Assembly: GCA_021324015.1 (NCBI GenBank)
Contig: JAJPJX010000032.1
Location: forward strand, 1-52,936
From: Solibacteraceae bacterium
Lineage (GTDB): Bacteria; Acidobacteriota; Terriglobia; Bryobacterales; Bryobacteraceae
Length of the DNA stretch: 52,936 nucleotides
Direction: 5' to 3'
Part shown: in pieces, positions 1 through 7,971 of the stretch
Position numbering within the stretch: the stretch's first letter is position 1
Layout: each line of letters opens with the position of its first letter
Notes under the pieces: model-generated
Databases searched by the model: none
Told to the model about the DNA's origin: nothing
What the model saw: only the letters and a program-made list of their open reading frames with translations
Made by a program: the position numbers and the translations under genes

Positions 1-155
1 CGGCGGTAATGGGTCAGGCGCCCAACCTAGGGGGCAGGAAAGACCTGAACCAACCCATTCAACGTCCCAGGCGTTGCTGCCGTCTCCTGGAGCCTTGAAC
101 AAGCTCGTAGGGGAAAGGGATCGATCCCTCACCGCAGGCAAAAAACGAAAGCTTC
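1..155. ncRNA. Candidate structured RNA at the left edge, class not recognised
   Basis: No convincing gene lies in 1-316. The first 82 bases fold on paper into nested helices: bases 1-6 pair with 77-82, 8-14 (AATGGGT) pair with 53-59 (ACCCATT), CAGG/CCTG closes a hairpin inside that helix, and AACG/CGTT closes another at 61-75. A second block holds the palindrome GGGATCGATCCC near 117-128, followed by an oligo-T stretch near 162-168. This density of pairing suggests an RNA gene or leader, possibly continuing off the window. I compared it from memory with 6S RNA, SRP RNA, tmRNA and RNase P and could not place it. The strand is undecided. Confidence 0.3.
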
Positions 156-180
156 TTCTGCTCTTTTTCATGCGTGGTTG

Positions 181-199
181 GGCGGTGCGCCGCACCGCC
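181..199. repeat. GC-rich perfect inverted repeat
   Basis: GGCGGTGCG is followed after one base by CGCACCGCC, giving a 9-bp stem. It lies between the candidate RNA and the 3' end of the gene that stops at 317. It has no T-tract directly after it on either strand, so a terminator role is possible but not shown. Confidence 0.4.
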
Positions 200-316
200 C
201 GGCCGCCGCCCGGCGGTCTGCCTCATCCTCCCGTGAGGAGAGGTCAAAATCCGCTTTCCGCGCACAATTCCATTGGTATGCCACAAGTGTCGGCGTAGCC
301 TCCGCTGTAGACTGCC

Positions 317-1522
317 TCATACCCGGATGCGGTCGTAAGGCGGGAGCGGCTGCCGCATAAACAAAGACTCCCGCTGCGCCCTGTACCGCACGTCCAGGTG
401 CGGCGTCTCCACCTTCCGCCCGCCTTGGAACGATGAGTCCATCAACGCTTCGAGCGCGCCGGTGGCCAGCAAGGTCCGTTCCGGCGGATAAAACTCCTTG
501 CGTTGCACAATGGTCTGCTCCACCCAATAGCTGAGGCCGTTGCCATGGCTCCACGGACGCCCCCACTGCGTCAGAAAACAGCACGTGGCCAGTTCGGTCC
601 GGCCCTCGATCTCCGCGGCGAATCCCGCCTGCTCCGTTTGCCCCGTCAGCATGTAAACCACGCCCTCCAGCCCGCTTCGGTACCCCAGCAGAAACAGAAG
701 CGGCTCCCTGACGTTGTCCTCCAGGCGGCCGCGCTTGAGGGTGTCGTCGTTCCGCATGGCCTCCTCCAGCAGGTTGCGGGCCCACGGGTTCGCCTCGCTC
801 CATTCCCAGACCTTCCGCCCTTCCAGGCACTGCACCCACTGGATGCCGGTCTCGCCGCCCTTGCGCCTCTCCACCATGGCCTGGTAGACCTCCAGGCCGT
901 GAAACCCGTAAGCTTCCTTGGGACCGTAGAAGTAGCCGACCGCGCGCTTCACCGGCGCCTCCAGTTCCAGTTCCAGCACCGGCCGCCGCCATGTCAGAGT
1001 CAGTGACGTTCCCGCGATCAGCGGAAACCGCAGTTCGCGGGACCAGTCGAACATTTGCCGGGCTTTCTTACACTCGGTGGAAAAATGCTTGTCCACGAAC
1101 ATCGGCAGAGCACGGTCAGTCTGGCGGTAGGCCTGGACGATCTGCTCCATCAGTTCGTAGCGGGGGTAAAGCTTCTGTCCCTTTTCGTTCATCGGATAGT
1201 CGCCGTGCTCGTCAATCAGGACCACGCCTTGAATCCCCGGCACAATCGCGTCCCGCACCGTCGGCTTGATCGGAATGCCGTGGCGAGCCGCCTCCTGCCG
1301 CCCGATATCGTTGGAAGGTGTCTGGTCGAGATACATCGCGGCGATCTCGAGTTCGGACTCGTGCGGTTTGCCCGCCCAGTAGTAGCCGCGCAGCATGTTG
1401 CCCACAAACACATCGGCGTGCGAATTCCGGAAATAACAGGTGATGACGGCGGCGATCCTGGCGCGGCGGGGTGCGCCCAGGGCGGCGCCGCCGCTGGTGG
1501 CGAGAAACATTCGACGGTTCAT
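317..1522 (-). CDS. Exported protein of unknown function, Tat-like leader
   Basis: I do not recognise a functional family for this 401-residue product. The start is chosen at the ATG whose protein begins MNRRMFLATSG, because the RRMFL stretch followed by a small-residue segment looks like a twin-arginine leader; an in-frame extension to 1717 has no such sense. The body has no obvious metal or nucleotide motif. It contains conserved-looking blocks such as GVVLIDEHGDYP and ECKKARQMFDW, which give the impression of an enzyme-like fold. The next gene (1632) is divergent, so the two may share the region 1523-1631 for their promoters. A paralogous family of this kind is typical of acidobacterial genomes, but that is an impression. 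Confidence 0.7.
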   Translation of the reverse strand: MNRRMFLATSGGAALGAPRRARIAAVITCYFRNSHADVFVGNMLRGYYWAGKPHESELEIAAMYLDQTPSNDIGRQEAARHGIPIKPTVRDAIVPGIQGVVLIDEHGDYPMNEKGQKLYPRYELMEQIVQAYRQTDRALPMFVDKHFSTECKKARQMFDWSRELRFPLIAGTSLTLTWRRPVLELELEAPVKRAVGYFYGPKEAYGFHGLEVYQAMVERRKGGETGIQWVQCLEGRKVWEWSEANPWARNLLEEAMRNDDTLKRGRLEDNVREPLLFLLGYRSGLEGVVYMLTGQTEQAGFAAEIEGRTELATCCFLTQWGRPWSHGNGLSYWVEQTIVQRKEFYPPERTLLATGALEALMDSSFQGGRKVETPHLDVRYRAQRESLFMRQPLPPYDRIRV

Positions 1523-1631
1523 ACCTGTCGATACTATACCCGGCGGCAATTTCTCGCCGGAGCGTGCCGCGCCGCGCGGGCGGATTGTCGGCGGCATCGC
1601 CCGGCGGTACACTCCGGGCAGGAGAGAAAAG

Positions 1632-2084
1632 ATGCTTGCTATTCTGTTTTTCTCTCTGGCCGCAAGCGTCCTGCCACAGGCTACGCCGGGCGACTGGAAA
1701 ATCGTTAAGGATTCCAAGGGCGTCTGCCAGATCGCGGTTCCGCCGGACTGGGATCTCTACTCCGAAAGTACGGGCGCGGCCGTGTTGCACGACCCCACCA
1801 CCGCCATCGCGGTGGTCACCAGCCAACCCGGACAAGCCTTCAAGCCGCTCCCGGAAAATTTGCAGAAGATCCTGGGCATCCGCAAAGACAAGCTGTTCGA
1901 GAATACGGCGAAGCGAATCTTCTATCAGGACAAGATCTCCAGGCATCCGGAGGATCCGAACGCGTACATCGTCAACGTTCCGTTCAAGAACGGCACGTGC
2001 AGTTGCCGCGTTGTCGTGCTGCCCGCCGTTTCCGAGGAGATCGCGAAGAAGATCACCCTGAGCGTCGGACCGGCCCAACAGTAG
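1632..2084 (+). CDS. Small secreted protein of unknown function
   Basis: This 150-residue protein starts at the ATG at 1632, behind a GGAGAG-like ribosome site at 1621-1626. The first 18 residues (MLAILFFSLAASVLPQA) are a Sec-type signal peptide. The mature part reads like the small exported proteins whose fold resembles a PsbP or lipoprotein domain (DWKIVKDSKGVCQIAVPPDW near the start), and a similar layout is seen in the 25054-25572 product. No catalytic motif is visible. It may share an upstream region with the divergent gene at 317-1522. The function is unknown. Confidence 0.65.
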   Translation: MLAILFFSLAASVLPQATPGDWKIVKDSKGVCQIAVPPDWDLYSESTGAAVLHDPTTAIAVVTSQPGQAFKPLPENLQKILGIRKDKLFENTAKRIFYQDKISRHPEDPNAYIVNVPFKNGTCSCRVVVLPAVSEEIAKKITLSVGPAQQ

Positions 2085-2139
2085 AAGAAGACGGGTATAC
2101 TATCGGGAGCACGGGGATGCTCGAGGGGAGGCCTGTAGA

Positions 2140-2832
2140 ATGGCAAAGCGCGGACGGCGGCGAATCCTATATCTGTTGACGACTTTTTGGTCGGGAGCGT
2201 TCTCGATCAGCGCGTTCGCCTGGCAACTGGCCCAGCAGCCGGCCGACCGGTACCTCGCCGCCATGGACAGGTCGGACCGCGTCCTGAAAGCGGACGAGGT
2301 CATCGGGAAGCTCGAGCTCAAACCGGGGGATATCGTGGCCGACATCGGCTCCGGCAGCGGCTCGTTCTCCATCCCCATGGCCAAGGCCGTCGCGCCCAAC
2401 GGGATCTTGTACGCAGTGGATATCGACCAGGCGATGCTCGATCACGTCGCCGAACGCGCCAAGAAAGCAGGCATCACCAACCTCCGCACCGTGCTGGGCG
2501 AATACGATGATCCCAAGCTCCCGGTGAAGGACGTGGACGTCGCCTTCTTCCACCGGGTCTTGCATATGATCGAGCACCGGCAGGTGTATCTGAACTCCAC
2601 GGCGAAGTATCTCAAGCCGGATGGCCGCGTCGTGGTGATCGACAAAAATCGGGAGGATTCGCCCAATAGCTGGATGTGGCTGAATCAATCAGACGTGGAT
2701 TCCTGGATGGCCGCCATCGGTTTTTACCCGGCCCAACATTTCGCGGTCTTCGACGACCGGTACTTCGTGGTGTACCAGCGGCCCTACGGCAACAGCGTGC
2801 TCCTGAAGAAGGGCGCGGCGAAAAAGAAATAG
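2140..2832 (+). CDS. Membrane-anchored or exported SAM-dependent methyltransferase
   Basis: The 230-residue product has a hydrophobic leader at about residues 8-30 and then a class I methyltransferase fold. Motif I is VADIGSGSGSF (residues 66-76), followed by an acidic SAM-ribose strand (LYAVDIDQAML) and a motif near LPVKDVDVAFFHRVLHMI that is typical of UbiE-like enzymes. The C-terminus is lysine-rich. The catalytic fold is clear, but the acceptor is not predictable. The leader is odd for a cytosolic UbiE-type enzyme and recurs in acidobacterial proteins that begin with a signal sequence; the domain may therefore act outside the cytoplasm, where SAM supply is uncertain. It is convergent with the gene ending at 2848. 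Confidence 0.8.
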   Translation: MAKRGRRRILYLLTTFWSGAFSISAFAWQLAQQPADRYLAAMDRSDRVLKADEVIGKLELKPGDIVADIGSGSGSFSIPMAKAVAPNGILYAVDIDQAMLDHVAERAKKAGITNLRTVLGEYDDPKLPVKDVDVAFFHRVLHMIEHRQVYLNSTAKYLKPDGRVVVIDKNREDSPNSWMWLNQSDVDSWMAAIGFYPAQHFAVFDDRYFVVYQRPYGNSVLLKKGAAKKK

Positions 2833-2847
2833 ACGGCCTGCCGGCCC

Positions 2848-4038
2848 TCAGCTTTTCTTGAGCAGGATTTGTCTCACCCGGTCCGCCACGATCATCTCTT
2901 CGCCCGGCAGCAAGTTGTAGGGGAAGATGCCCAGGCCCTTCCAGTGCGGCCGGTAGCGGGTGAGGTCGGTGGCGATGATCCCCGGCTCGCCCTCGCGAAG
3001 CTGCTGCATCATCTGCGCCAGGGTGACCCCCAGCCGGGCTTCGTCCCACTGGATCGAAAGCCTGGGGGAGTGGCTGGAATCGTCGTTGGGGGTCAGTTCC
3101 GTGAACACTGTGGGCACGTCCTTGACACGCGACGCCACCCGATCCAGCATGGCGTGGTATTCGCGGAATTGCGCGTCCCAATCCTTGCTCAACGCCAGTT
3201 CGACGGCCGCCAGCAGGCCGGCAATTTCTTCCTTGCCCACCTTGGCGATCCGCGCGAAATAGTTGTTCGGCGAGCTGTTGGCATAGGCCTTTCGGATCAG
3301 CTCTTGGCGGCCCATTAACAGGCCGCTGCACTGCGGCCCGCGCAGGTTCTTGCCGCCGCTGAATGCCACCAGGTCGGCGCCCATCTTCACGAACTTGCGC
3401 AAGTTCCCGGCGGGAGGAACTTCCGCCGCGGCGTCCAGAATGAGCGGCACGCCGGCGCCGTGCGCGATCTCGATCATCTGCTCCAGCCCGACTTTGTGCC
3501 CCAGGCTGTTGTGGCTCAGCACCATCACCAGGGCGGCCGTTTTGGCATGAATCGCCCGGCGCACCTCTTCTGCGGTCTCGGCCTCCACCAGCCGGACTCC
3601 CACCATGCGAAAAGCGTGATCGTACGGGTTTCGGTGGGCTTTCTGGATGACCATCTCGCTTTTCATGCCGGTGAGGTCGGGCAATTGCTTCATCTTCACC
3701 GGATCGTCGCCGGCCGTGACCGCGCACGTAGCCAGGCACAGGGCAGCGGCGGCGCCCGAGGTGACGAAGGCCGCCTCGGCGCCAGTCAACTCCGCCAGCC
3801 GCCGGCCCACCTTGTCCTGCAAATCATGGATCTCGACGAAGTTCTGCGAAGCTTCCGCCATCGCTCCGATGACCTCCGGCGGCATGAGGGTGCCGCTCAG
3901 CGTGGTGAGCGTGCCATACGCGTTGATGTAGGTTTTGACCCCCAGCTTCTGATAAACGCCCGCGGGCGGACGGACCACCGGGCTGTCCGCCATCGCCACC
4001 GCCGGTGCCAAGCCGGGTATCGCACAGCCGATTTTCAC
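2848..4038 (-). CDS. SelA-like PLP-dependent enzyme, probably Tat-exported
   Basis: This is a fold-type I PLP enzyme of the SelA / D-glucosaminate-6-phosphate ammonia-lyase-like group. The probable PLP lysine is Lys230 in FSGGKNLRGP, the cofactor aspartate is in LILDAAAEVPP (about residue 202), and the phosphate-binding start is at FVTSGAAAAL (about 91-100). Counted from the GTG at 4038 it has 396 residues. The codons directly upstream encode TRRHF and continue in frame into VKIGC at the GTG, which together form a good twin-arginine motif, yet no ATG, GTG or TTG lies between the in-frame stop at 4122-4120 and 4038. An ACG at 4068 has a GAGG six bases before it and may be the real start. The gene is divergent from the M55 peptidase at 4185. 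The substrate is unknown. Confidence 0.8.
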   Translation of the reverse strand: MKIGCAIPGLAPAVAMADSPVVRPPAGVYQKLGVKTYINAYGTLTTLSGTLMPPEVIGAMAEASQNFVEIHDLQDKVGRRLAELTGAEAAFVTSGAAAALCLATCAVTAGDDPVKMKQLPDLTGMKSEMVIQKAHRNPYDHAFRMVGVRLVEAETAEEVRRAIHAKTAALVMVLSHNSLGHKVGLEQMIEIAHGAGVPLILDAAAEVPPAGNLRKFVKMGADLVAFSGGKNLRGPQCSGLLMGRQELIRKAYANSSPNNYFARIAKVGKEEIAGLLAAVELALSKDWDAQFREYHAMLDRVASRVKDVPTVFTELTPNDDSSHSPRLSIQWDEARLGVTLAQMMQQLREGEPGIIATDLTRYRPHWKGLGIFPYNLLPGEEMIVADRVRQILLKKS

Positions 4039-4184
4039 GAAATGGCGCCGTGTTTGCCGTCTTGCCGTCTTCGTCCTCGCTCCAAGGGGACTCGTTCTAT
4101 AGGCCCAGTCCCGACAGAGTTACCTTATCATCATCGCGTGCCGATGGCGCGGCCTGCGAGGCAGTGGTATTGTCTTGGGATCGT

Positions 4185-5135
4185 ATGAGCTCCGCCTCCT
4201 CGATCCCCCGCCGTCAATTCATCGCCGCCCCGTTTGTTCTGTCTTCCCGCTTGCGCGCCGCGCAGGCCCGGCAGGGCCTGAAGATTTTCATGCACTGCGA
4301 TATGGACGGCGCCAGCGGCATCTTCACGCGGGAACAAGCCTGGTACTGGGAGAACGGGGTTCCCGAAAAGGTCGCCCTGGAGGCCCGGGAGTTGTTCACT
4401 GCCGACGTCAATGCGGCCAGCGCGGCGGCCCTGGCGGCGGGTGTGACGCAACTAATCGTCTGCGACACGCATCACGGCGGCGGGAATCTAATCCGGGAAA
4501 AGCTGCTCTCCGATGCGCGCATCACTTACCTCTATCGCAGCGTCGGCATGGAGAACGGCAAGCGGCGTTGGATGCCCGGGATGGACGAGACGGTGGACGG
4601 GCTGATGCTGCCAGGGCACCACGCCAAGGCGTTCACCGAGGGCGCGTTCCTGCCGCACACCTGGAATTTTGAATGGGTGGACTTCACCATAAACGGGCAA
4701 AGCGTTGGGGAGATCGGAATCGAGACGTGCTATGCGGGCCACTGGGGCGTGCCGCTCATCTTCGTGCAAGGCGATGAAGCCGCATGTTACGAGGCGCGCC
4801 GCCAGTTTCCCGGCGTGGTGACCGCGGCGGTCAAGCACGGTACCACGGAGTCCTGCACTGGACTGGCGCCGGACGCCGCCCACAAAGAAACCGCGCGCCG
4901 CGTCGCGGAAGCCATCGAGAGCGCGCGCCGCAACAAGCCGCAGCCCTATCGGCCCAAGCTTCCCATGACCATCACGCTCCGCATGCGAACCATGGATGCC
5001 GCGGCAAAGGCGGCGCAGCGTCCCGGCGTGCTGCGGTTGGACGATCACACCGTGGAGGCGCGTGTCGGCCGCCAGTGCGACGTAGTCAAGTGGCTGCTCG
5101 GTACCGGTCTCGATATGGCGCCCGCTTCCTCATAG
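4185..5135 (+). CDS. M55 family D-aminopeptidase-like protein with Tat leader
   Basis: The 316-residue product resembles DppA, a zinc peptidase of family M55 that removes N-terminal D-amino acids. After a leader with IPRRQFIAAP (residues 7-16), the metal-binding start is at DMDGASG (residues 39-45), where DppA has Asp-Met-Glu; the second acidic residue is Asp here. Further blocks that match the family are CDTHHGGG, LPGHHAKAF and GEIGIETCYAGHWG. The start at 4185 is preferred over 4005 because it opens the Tat leader. DppA is cytosolic in Bacillus, so an exported form would more likely act on peptidoglycan-derived D-amino peptides. It is divergent from the SelA-like gene. Confidence 0.85.
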   Translation: MSSASSIPRRQFIAAPFVLSSRLRAAQARQGLKIFMHCDMDGASGIFTREQAWYWENGVPEKVALEARELFTADVNAASAAALAAGVTQLIVCDTHHGGGNLIREKLLSDARITYLYRSVGMENGKRRWMPGMDETVDGLMLPGHHAKAFTEGAFLPHTWNFEWVDFTINGQSVGEIGIETCYAGHWGVPLIFVQGDEAACYEARRQFPGVVTAAVKHGTTESCTGLAPDAAHKETARRVAEAIESARRNKPQPYRPKLPMTITLRMRTMDAAAKAAQRPGVLRLDDHTVEARVGRQCDVVKWLLGTGLDMAPASS

Positions 5136-5257
5136 CGCACAAAAAAGAGAGCGAGCATTTTACGGCACCCGGCAACCGTACAGTTGCTTACATGACCACA
5201 AAAACCGTGGTAAATATTCGTAGATTTTTTCCTATAACAGAGATCAAGATCCTGATG

Positions 5258-5263
5258 TATAAT
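5258..5263 (+). promoter_or_regulatory. Consensus -10 element (TATAAT)
   Basis: A perfect TATAAT preceded directly by TG lies in an AT-rich stretch of this otherwise GC-rich window. Transcription would begin near 5270, just before the foldable element at 5280-5385, and would read into the small gene at 5581 and the redox/megasynthase run. No good -35 is visible at 17 bases upstream. Confidence 0.5.
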
Positions 5264-5279
5264 AGGCCAATCAGCATAC

Positions 5280-5385
5280 TTGGCGACCCGTTCCGGGGCT
5301 GTCCTGTTCCGGCGCAACGGCTATGAGCTACTGCCAGGTAGCCGCGCCACTGGCAGGAGGTGCTTCGGTATGGGCATCACCGGAT
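5280..5385 (+). promoter_or_regulatory. Foldable leader element, possible riboswitch of unassigned class
   Basis: This part of the 445-base gene-free region 5136-5580 shows several compatible helices: TGGCG (5281-5285) with CGCCA (5345-5349), CCGTT/AACGG and CCGG/CCGG in an inner hairpin, CTGCCA (5331-5336) with TGGCAG (5351-5356) as an alternative to the first helix, and GGTG/CACC closing a third hairpin near 5359-5381. Unpaired blocks include GGGGCTGTCC, CGCAACGG, CAGGTAGCC and GCCACTGG. These recall parts of cobalamin riboswitches (GCTG-CCC, GCAACGG, GCCACTG) and, in layout, the GEMM cyclic-dinucleotide riboswitch, but neither consensus is complete. The competing pairing of the two CCA blocks would suit a switch. 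The rest of 5136-5580 shows nothing beyond the palindrome GACTCGAGTC. Confidence 0.35.
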
Positions 5386-5580
5386 CAGCGGGCAAACATT
5401 TCGCCGTCAAGCAATCCTATATTCTCCTTCTCGCACGTTATTTGTTCCCCTGTTTTGTGTCCACCGTGCGCAGAAGCCCTAGCCATCTTTCGGCGGATCC
5501 TCGGCGGGGCTGTACCCCGTTGTGACTCGAGTCTGACTCTCTGAAAGACGGCAGTTCCTACACAGAAAGAGGCAGTAAAA

Positions 5581-5880
5581 ATGTACGCGGACAGCATCCA
5601 ACAACCCTTCGATTCGATCGAGAGCGCGCAGGACTTCATGGGCGTCCTCGGGGAGACGGTTCTGGACGTGATGAAGGACCTCGGCCGCGAACACCAGATC
5701 GCTCTGCAAGACGGCGAACAGCGCCGCGCGCAGGCTATCGCATTGGCGCAGTTCAAACTCAAGATGCTGGAGTGTTACGTGCAAAAGAGCCGCAGAGCTT
5801 TAAACGACCTTCGCACCATCCGGCGCCTGATCCTGAACGAACGGCAGCCTGCCCCGCGGGTCATGGCCGCAGGCTCATGA
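5581..5880 (+). CDS. Small helical protein of unknown function
   Basis: The 99-residue product starts at an ATG behind AAAGAGG. It is predicted helical from end to end and rich in Gln, Arg, Glu and Leu; residues 30-80 read as a likely coiled coil (REHQIALQDGEQRRAQAIAL). It has no signal peptide, cysteine or known motif. It is the first gene after the leader element and sits 34 bases before the Fe-S oxidoreductase gene, so it may be co-transcribed with it. It could be an assembly or regulatory partner of the redox proteins, but that is a guess from position only. Confidence 0.6.
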   Translation: MYADSIQQPFDSIESAQDFMGVLGETVLDVMKDLGREHQIALQDGEQRRAQAIALAQFKLKMLECYVQKSRRALNDLRTIRRLILNERQPAPRVMAAGS

Positions 5881-5914
5881 ACTAACCGCCGCAATTCCCA
5901 CAGCAGGGGGAAGC

Positions 5915-7954
5915 GTGGAAAGCATTGCGGAGGCCAACTATTGGTTTCTATCGGGGAGGGTCCTGTTTCTGATCCTCCATCTTCTGGGGGTTGCCTGCTT
6001 CGCTTATATCGTAGCCAGGCGCCTGGCGCCGCTTGTGCGCGCCCAAAGCGATTTTCGTTTTGACCGGCCTTGCGCGCGGTTGGGAAAAGTCCTGCAATTC
6101 TGGCTGGCGCAGTGGAGGCATCCGCGTTACCGGACCGCGGGCATCCTGCACATTCTGATTTTCGCGGGTTTCCTGATCCTCTTCAGCCGGGCTATGTCCC
6201 TGCTTTGGCTCGGTGTCTCGGATGCCGCCGCCACGCCCTGGTTCAGCGGCAGCGCGGGCCGAATCTACGACATCATCCGAGACTACGCCACCACTATCGT
6301 TTTTCTTTGCATGATCGCCGCCGCGGCGCGGCGCCTGTTCTTTCGGCCGGCCAGGTACGGCAAAAACGGCACGGCGGACGCCATCTTCCTTCTCGCGCTG
6401 ATCGCCATTCTGATGGCGGCCGACAGCCTGTTTGAGGGCACCGCCGCGGCCGCCCACACGCGGCAAGGGCAGCCCCCGGAATTCCTGGCCGCCCTCTCGA
6501 TGCCGTGGCTCGTGAAGCACGCTCTGGCCGCGGCGCCCTTGCCGGCGCTGGCGAATCTCCACTGGAGCGCTTACCTGCTGCACGAAGTGACCTTCTTCTT
6601 TCTGCTGTGCTACCGGCCTTTCGGAATTCAGTTCCATGTGGAGACTTCGCTGTTCAGCATCTATTTCGCGAAGTTGGACCGCGGCACCGTAAAGCCGGTG
6701 CGATGGGGCGTTTCCGGCCAGCGGCTGGACCAGTTGCCGTCATTCGGCGTGAAGACGTTCGAGGACTTCACCTGGAAGCACATGCTGGATTTCTATTCCT
6801 GCGCGGACTGCGGCCGCTGCTCGGACCAGTGCCCGGCTCGTGCCGTGGGAAGACCATTGTCGCCGCGCATGCTCACGATCAAGGCCAGGGACTACTGCTT
6901 CACGCACTATCCGGTTCTGGGCGCTTCCCGCAACGGCCGGCCCTTGATCGGCGGCATTTACTCCGAGGATGAGATCTGGTCGTGCACCACGTGCGGCGCT
7001 TGTGAAGCGGAATGCCCGCTGCTGATCGAGTACATCGACAAGATTGTCGATCTGCGCCGGGGCTTGGTGGACGCGGGACGCGTGCCCCAATCTCTGCAAA
7101 AACCCTTGAAGGCTCTGGAGAGCCGCGGCAACCCCTACGGCAAGGTGGCGAAGAAGAGAGGGGACTGGGCAAAGGGCTGCGGCGTGCGAGTGCTCGACGG
7201 GAAGCCTGACGCGGACACGCTCTATTTCGTGGACAGTATCACTTCCTATGACGAGCGCATCCAGGCGATCGGGCAGGCCACCGCAAAAATTCTCCACCAT
7301 ACCGGTGAAAACTTCGGCATCCTGGGCGCTGTAGAGAAAGACAGCGGCCACGAAGCGCGGCGCTTCGGCGAAGAACTTCTGTTTTTGGCCTTGCGCGATC
7401 ACAACGCGAAGGCCATCCGGTCGGCCGGTGTGCGGCGCGTCGTCACCGCCGACCCGCACGCCTTTAACGCTCTCAGGCATGACTACGGCGATGTGCCGCC
7501 GGTAGAGCACATCAGCCAGGTCCTCGCGCGCGAAAGCAAAGCGGGCAGGATCCGCTTCCATCCTGTGGATGACAGCCGCGACGTCTACACGTATCACGAT
7601 CCTTGCTACCTGGGGAGGCACAACCAGGTCTTCGATGAGCCGCGGGAAGTGTTGGACGCCATCCCCGGGTTGCGAAGAGTCGAAATGAGCAGGTCCCGGG
7701 ACCGGTCCTTTTGTTGCGGCGGCGGCGGGCTCGCGCTGTTTTACGAGTCGAAGGAAGAGGAGCGGATGGGCGTGCAGAGAGTCCGGATGGCTGCCGAAGC
7801 CGGGGCCAACGTGATGGTGACAGCCTGTCCGTTCTGCATGGTGAACATCGAGGACGCGATCAAGGTCGCGGGTATGGAAGGAAAGATGACGGTCATCGAC
7901 CTGGCGGAACTGGCCGATAGACAGCTCGCGCGCGGAAGCCCGGCGGGGATTTGA
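5915..7954 (+). CDS. Membrane Fe-S oxidoreductase, ETF:menaquinone oxidoreductase (EtfD-like)
   Basis: A 679-residue protein with two parts. The N-terminal third has about five membrane helices (near residues 8-30, 70-95, 125-150, 160-180 and 208-235) in the manner of the NarI heme b subunit, with candidate heme histidines in LHLLG, ILHIL and LLHEV. It is followed by two [4Fe-4S] motifs: Cys296, 299, 302, 306 and Cys357, 360, 363, 367. The C-terminal CCG region has one complete motif (HDPCYLG, then FCCGGGG with Cys600-601, then ACPFC). The first CCG repeat has lost its cysteines (VDSITSYDER at 439 on, and EKDSGHEARR). Such proteins pass electrons from reduced ETF to menaquinone, which fits etfB and etfA directly downstream. 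The GTG start follows AGGGGGAAGC. Confidence 0.85.
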   Translation: MESIAEANYWFLSGRVLFLILHLLGVACFAYIVARRLAPLVRAQSDFRFDRPCARLGKVLQFWLAQWRHPRYRTAGILHILIFAGFLILFSRAMSLLWLGVSDAAATPWFSGSAGRIYDIIRDYATTIVFLCMIAAAARRLFFRPARYGKNGTADAIFLLALIAILMAADSLFEGTAAAAHTRQGQPPEFLAALSMPWLVKHALAAAPLPALANLHWSAYLLHEVTFFFLLCYRPFGIQFHVETSLFSIYFAKLDRGTVKPVRWGVSGQRLDQLPSFGVKTFEDFTWKHMLDFYSCADCGRCSDQCPARAVGRPLSPRMLTIKARDYCFTHYPVLGASRNGRPLIGGIYSEDEIWSCTTCGACEAECPLLIEYIDKIVDLRRGLVDAGRVPQSLQKPLKALESRGNPYGKVAKKRGDWAKGCGVRVLDGKPDADTLYFVDSITSYDERIQAIGQATAKILHHTGENFGILGAVEKDSGHEARRFGEELLFLALRDHNAKAIRSAGVRRVVTADPHAFNALRHDYGDVPPVEHISQVLARESKAGRIRFHPVDDSRDVYTYHDPCYLGRHNQVFDEPREVLDAIPGLRRVEMSRSRDRSFCCGGGGLALFYESKEEERMGVQRVRMAAEAGANVMVTACPFCMVNIEDAIKVAGMEGKMTVIDLAELADRQLARGSPAGI

Positions 7955-7971
7955 GAGAGGAGAACGGGAAC

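Noticed and set aside
5281-5385. Firm call as a cobalamin riboswitch
   Set aside because: GCTG, GCAACGG and GCCACTG-like blocks are present, but the 5' part and the AGCC-x-GGAGACC-type end are not seen. I kept it as unassigned.
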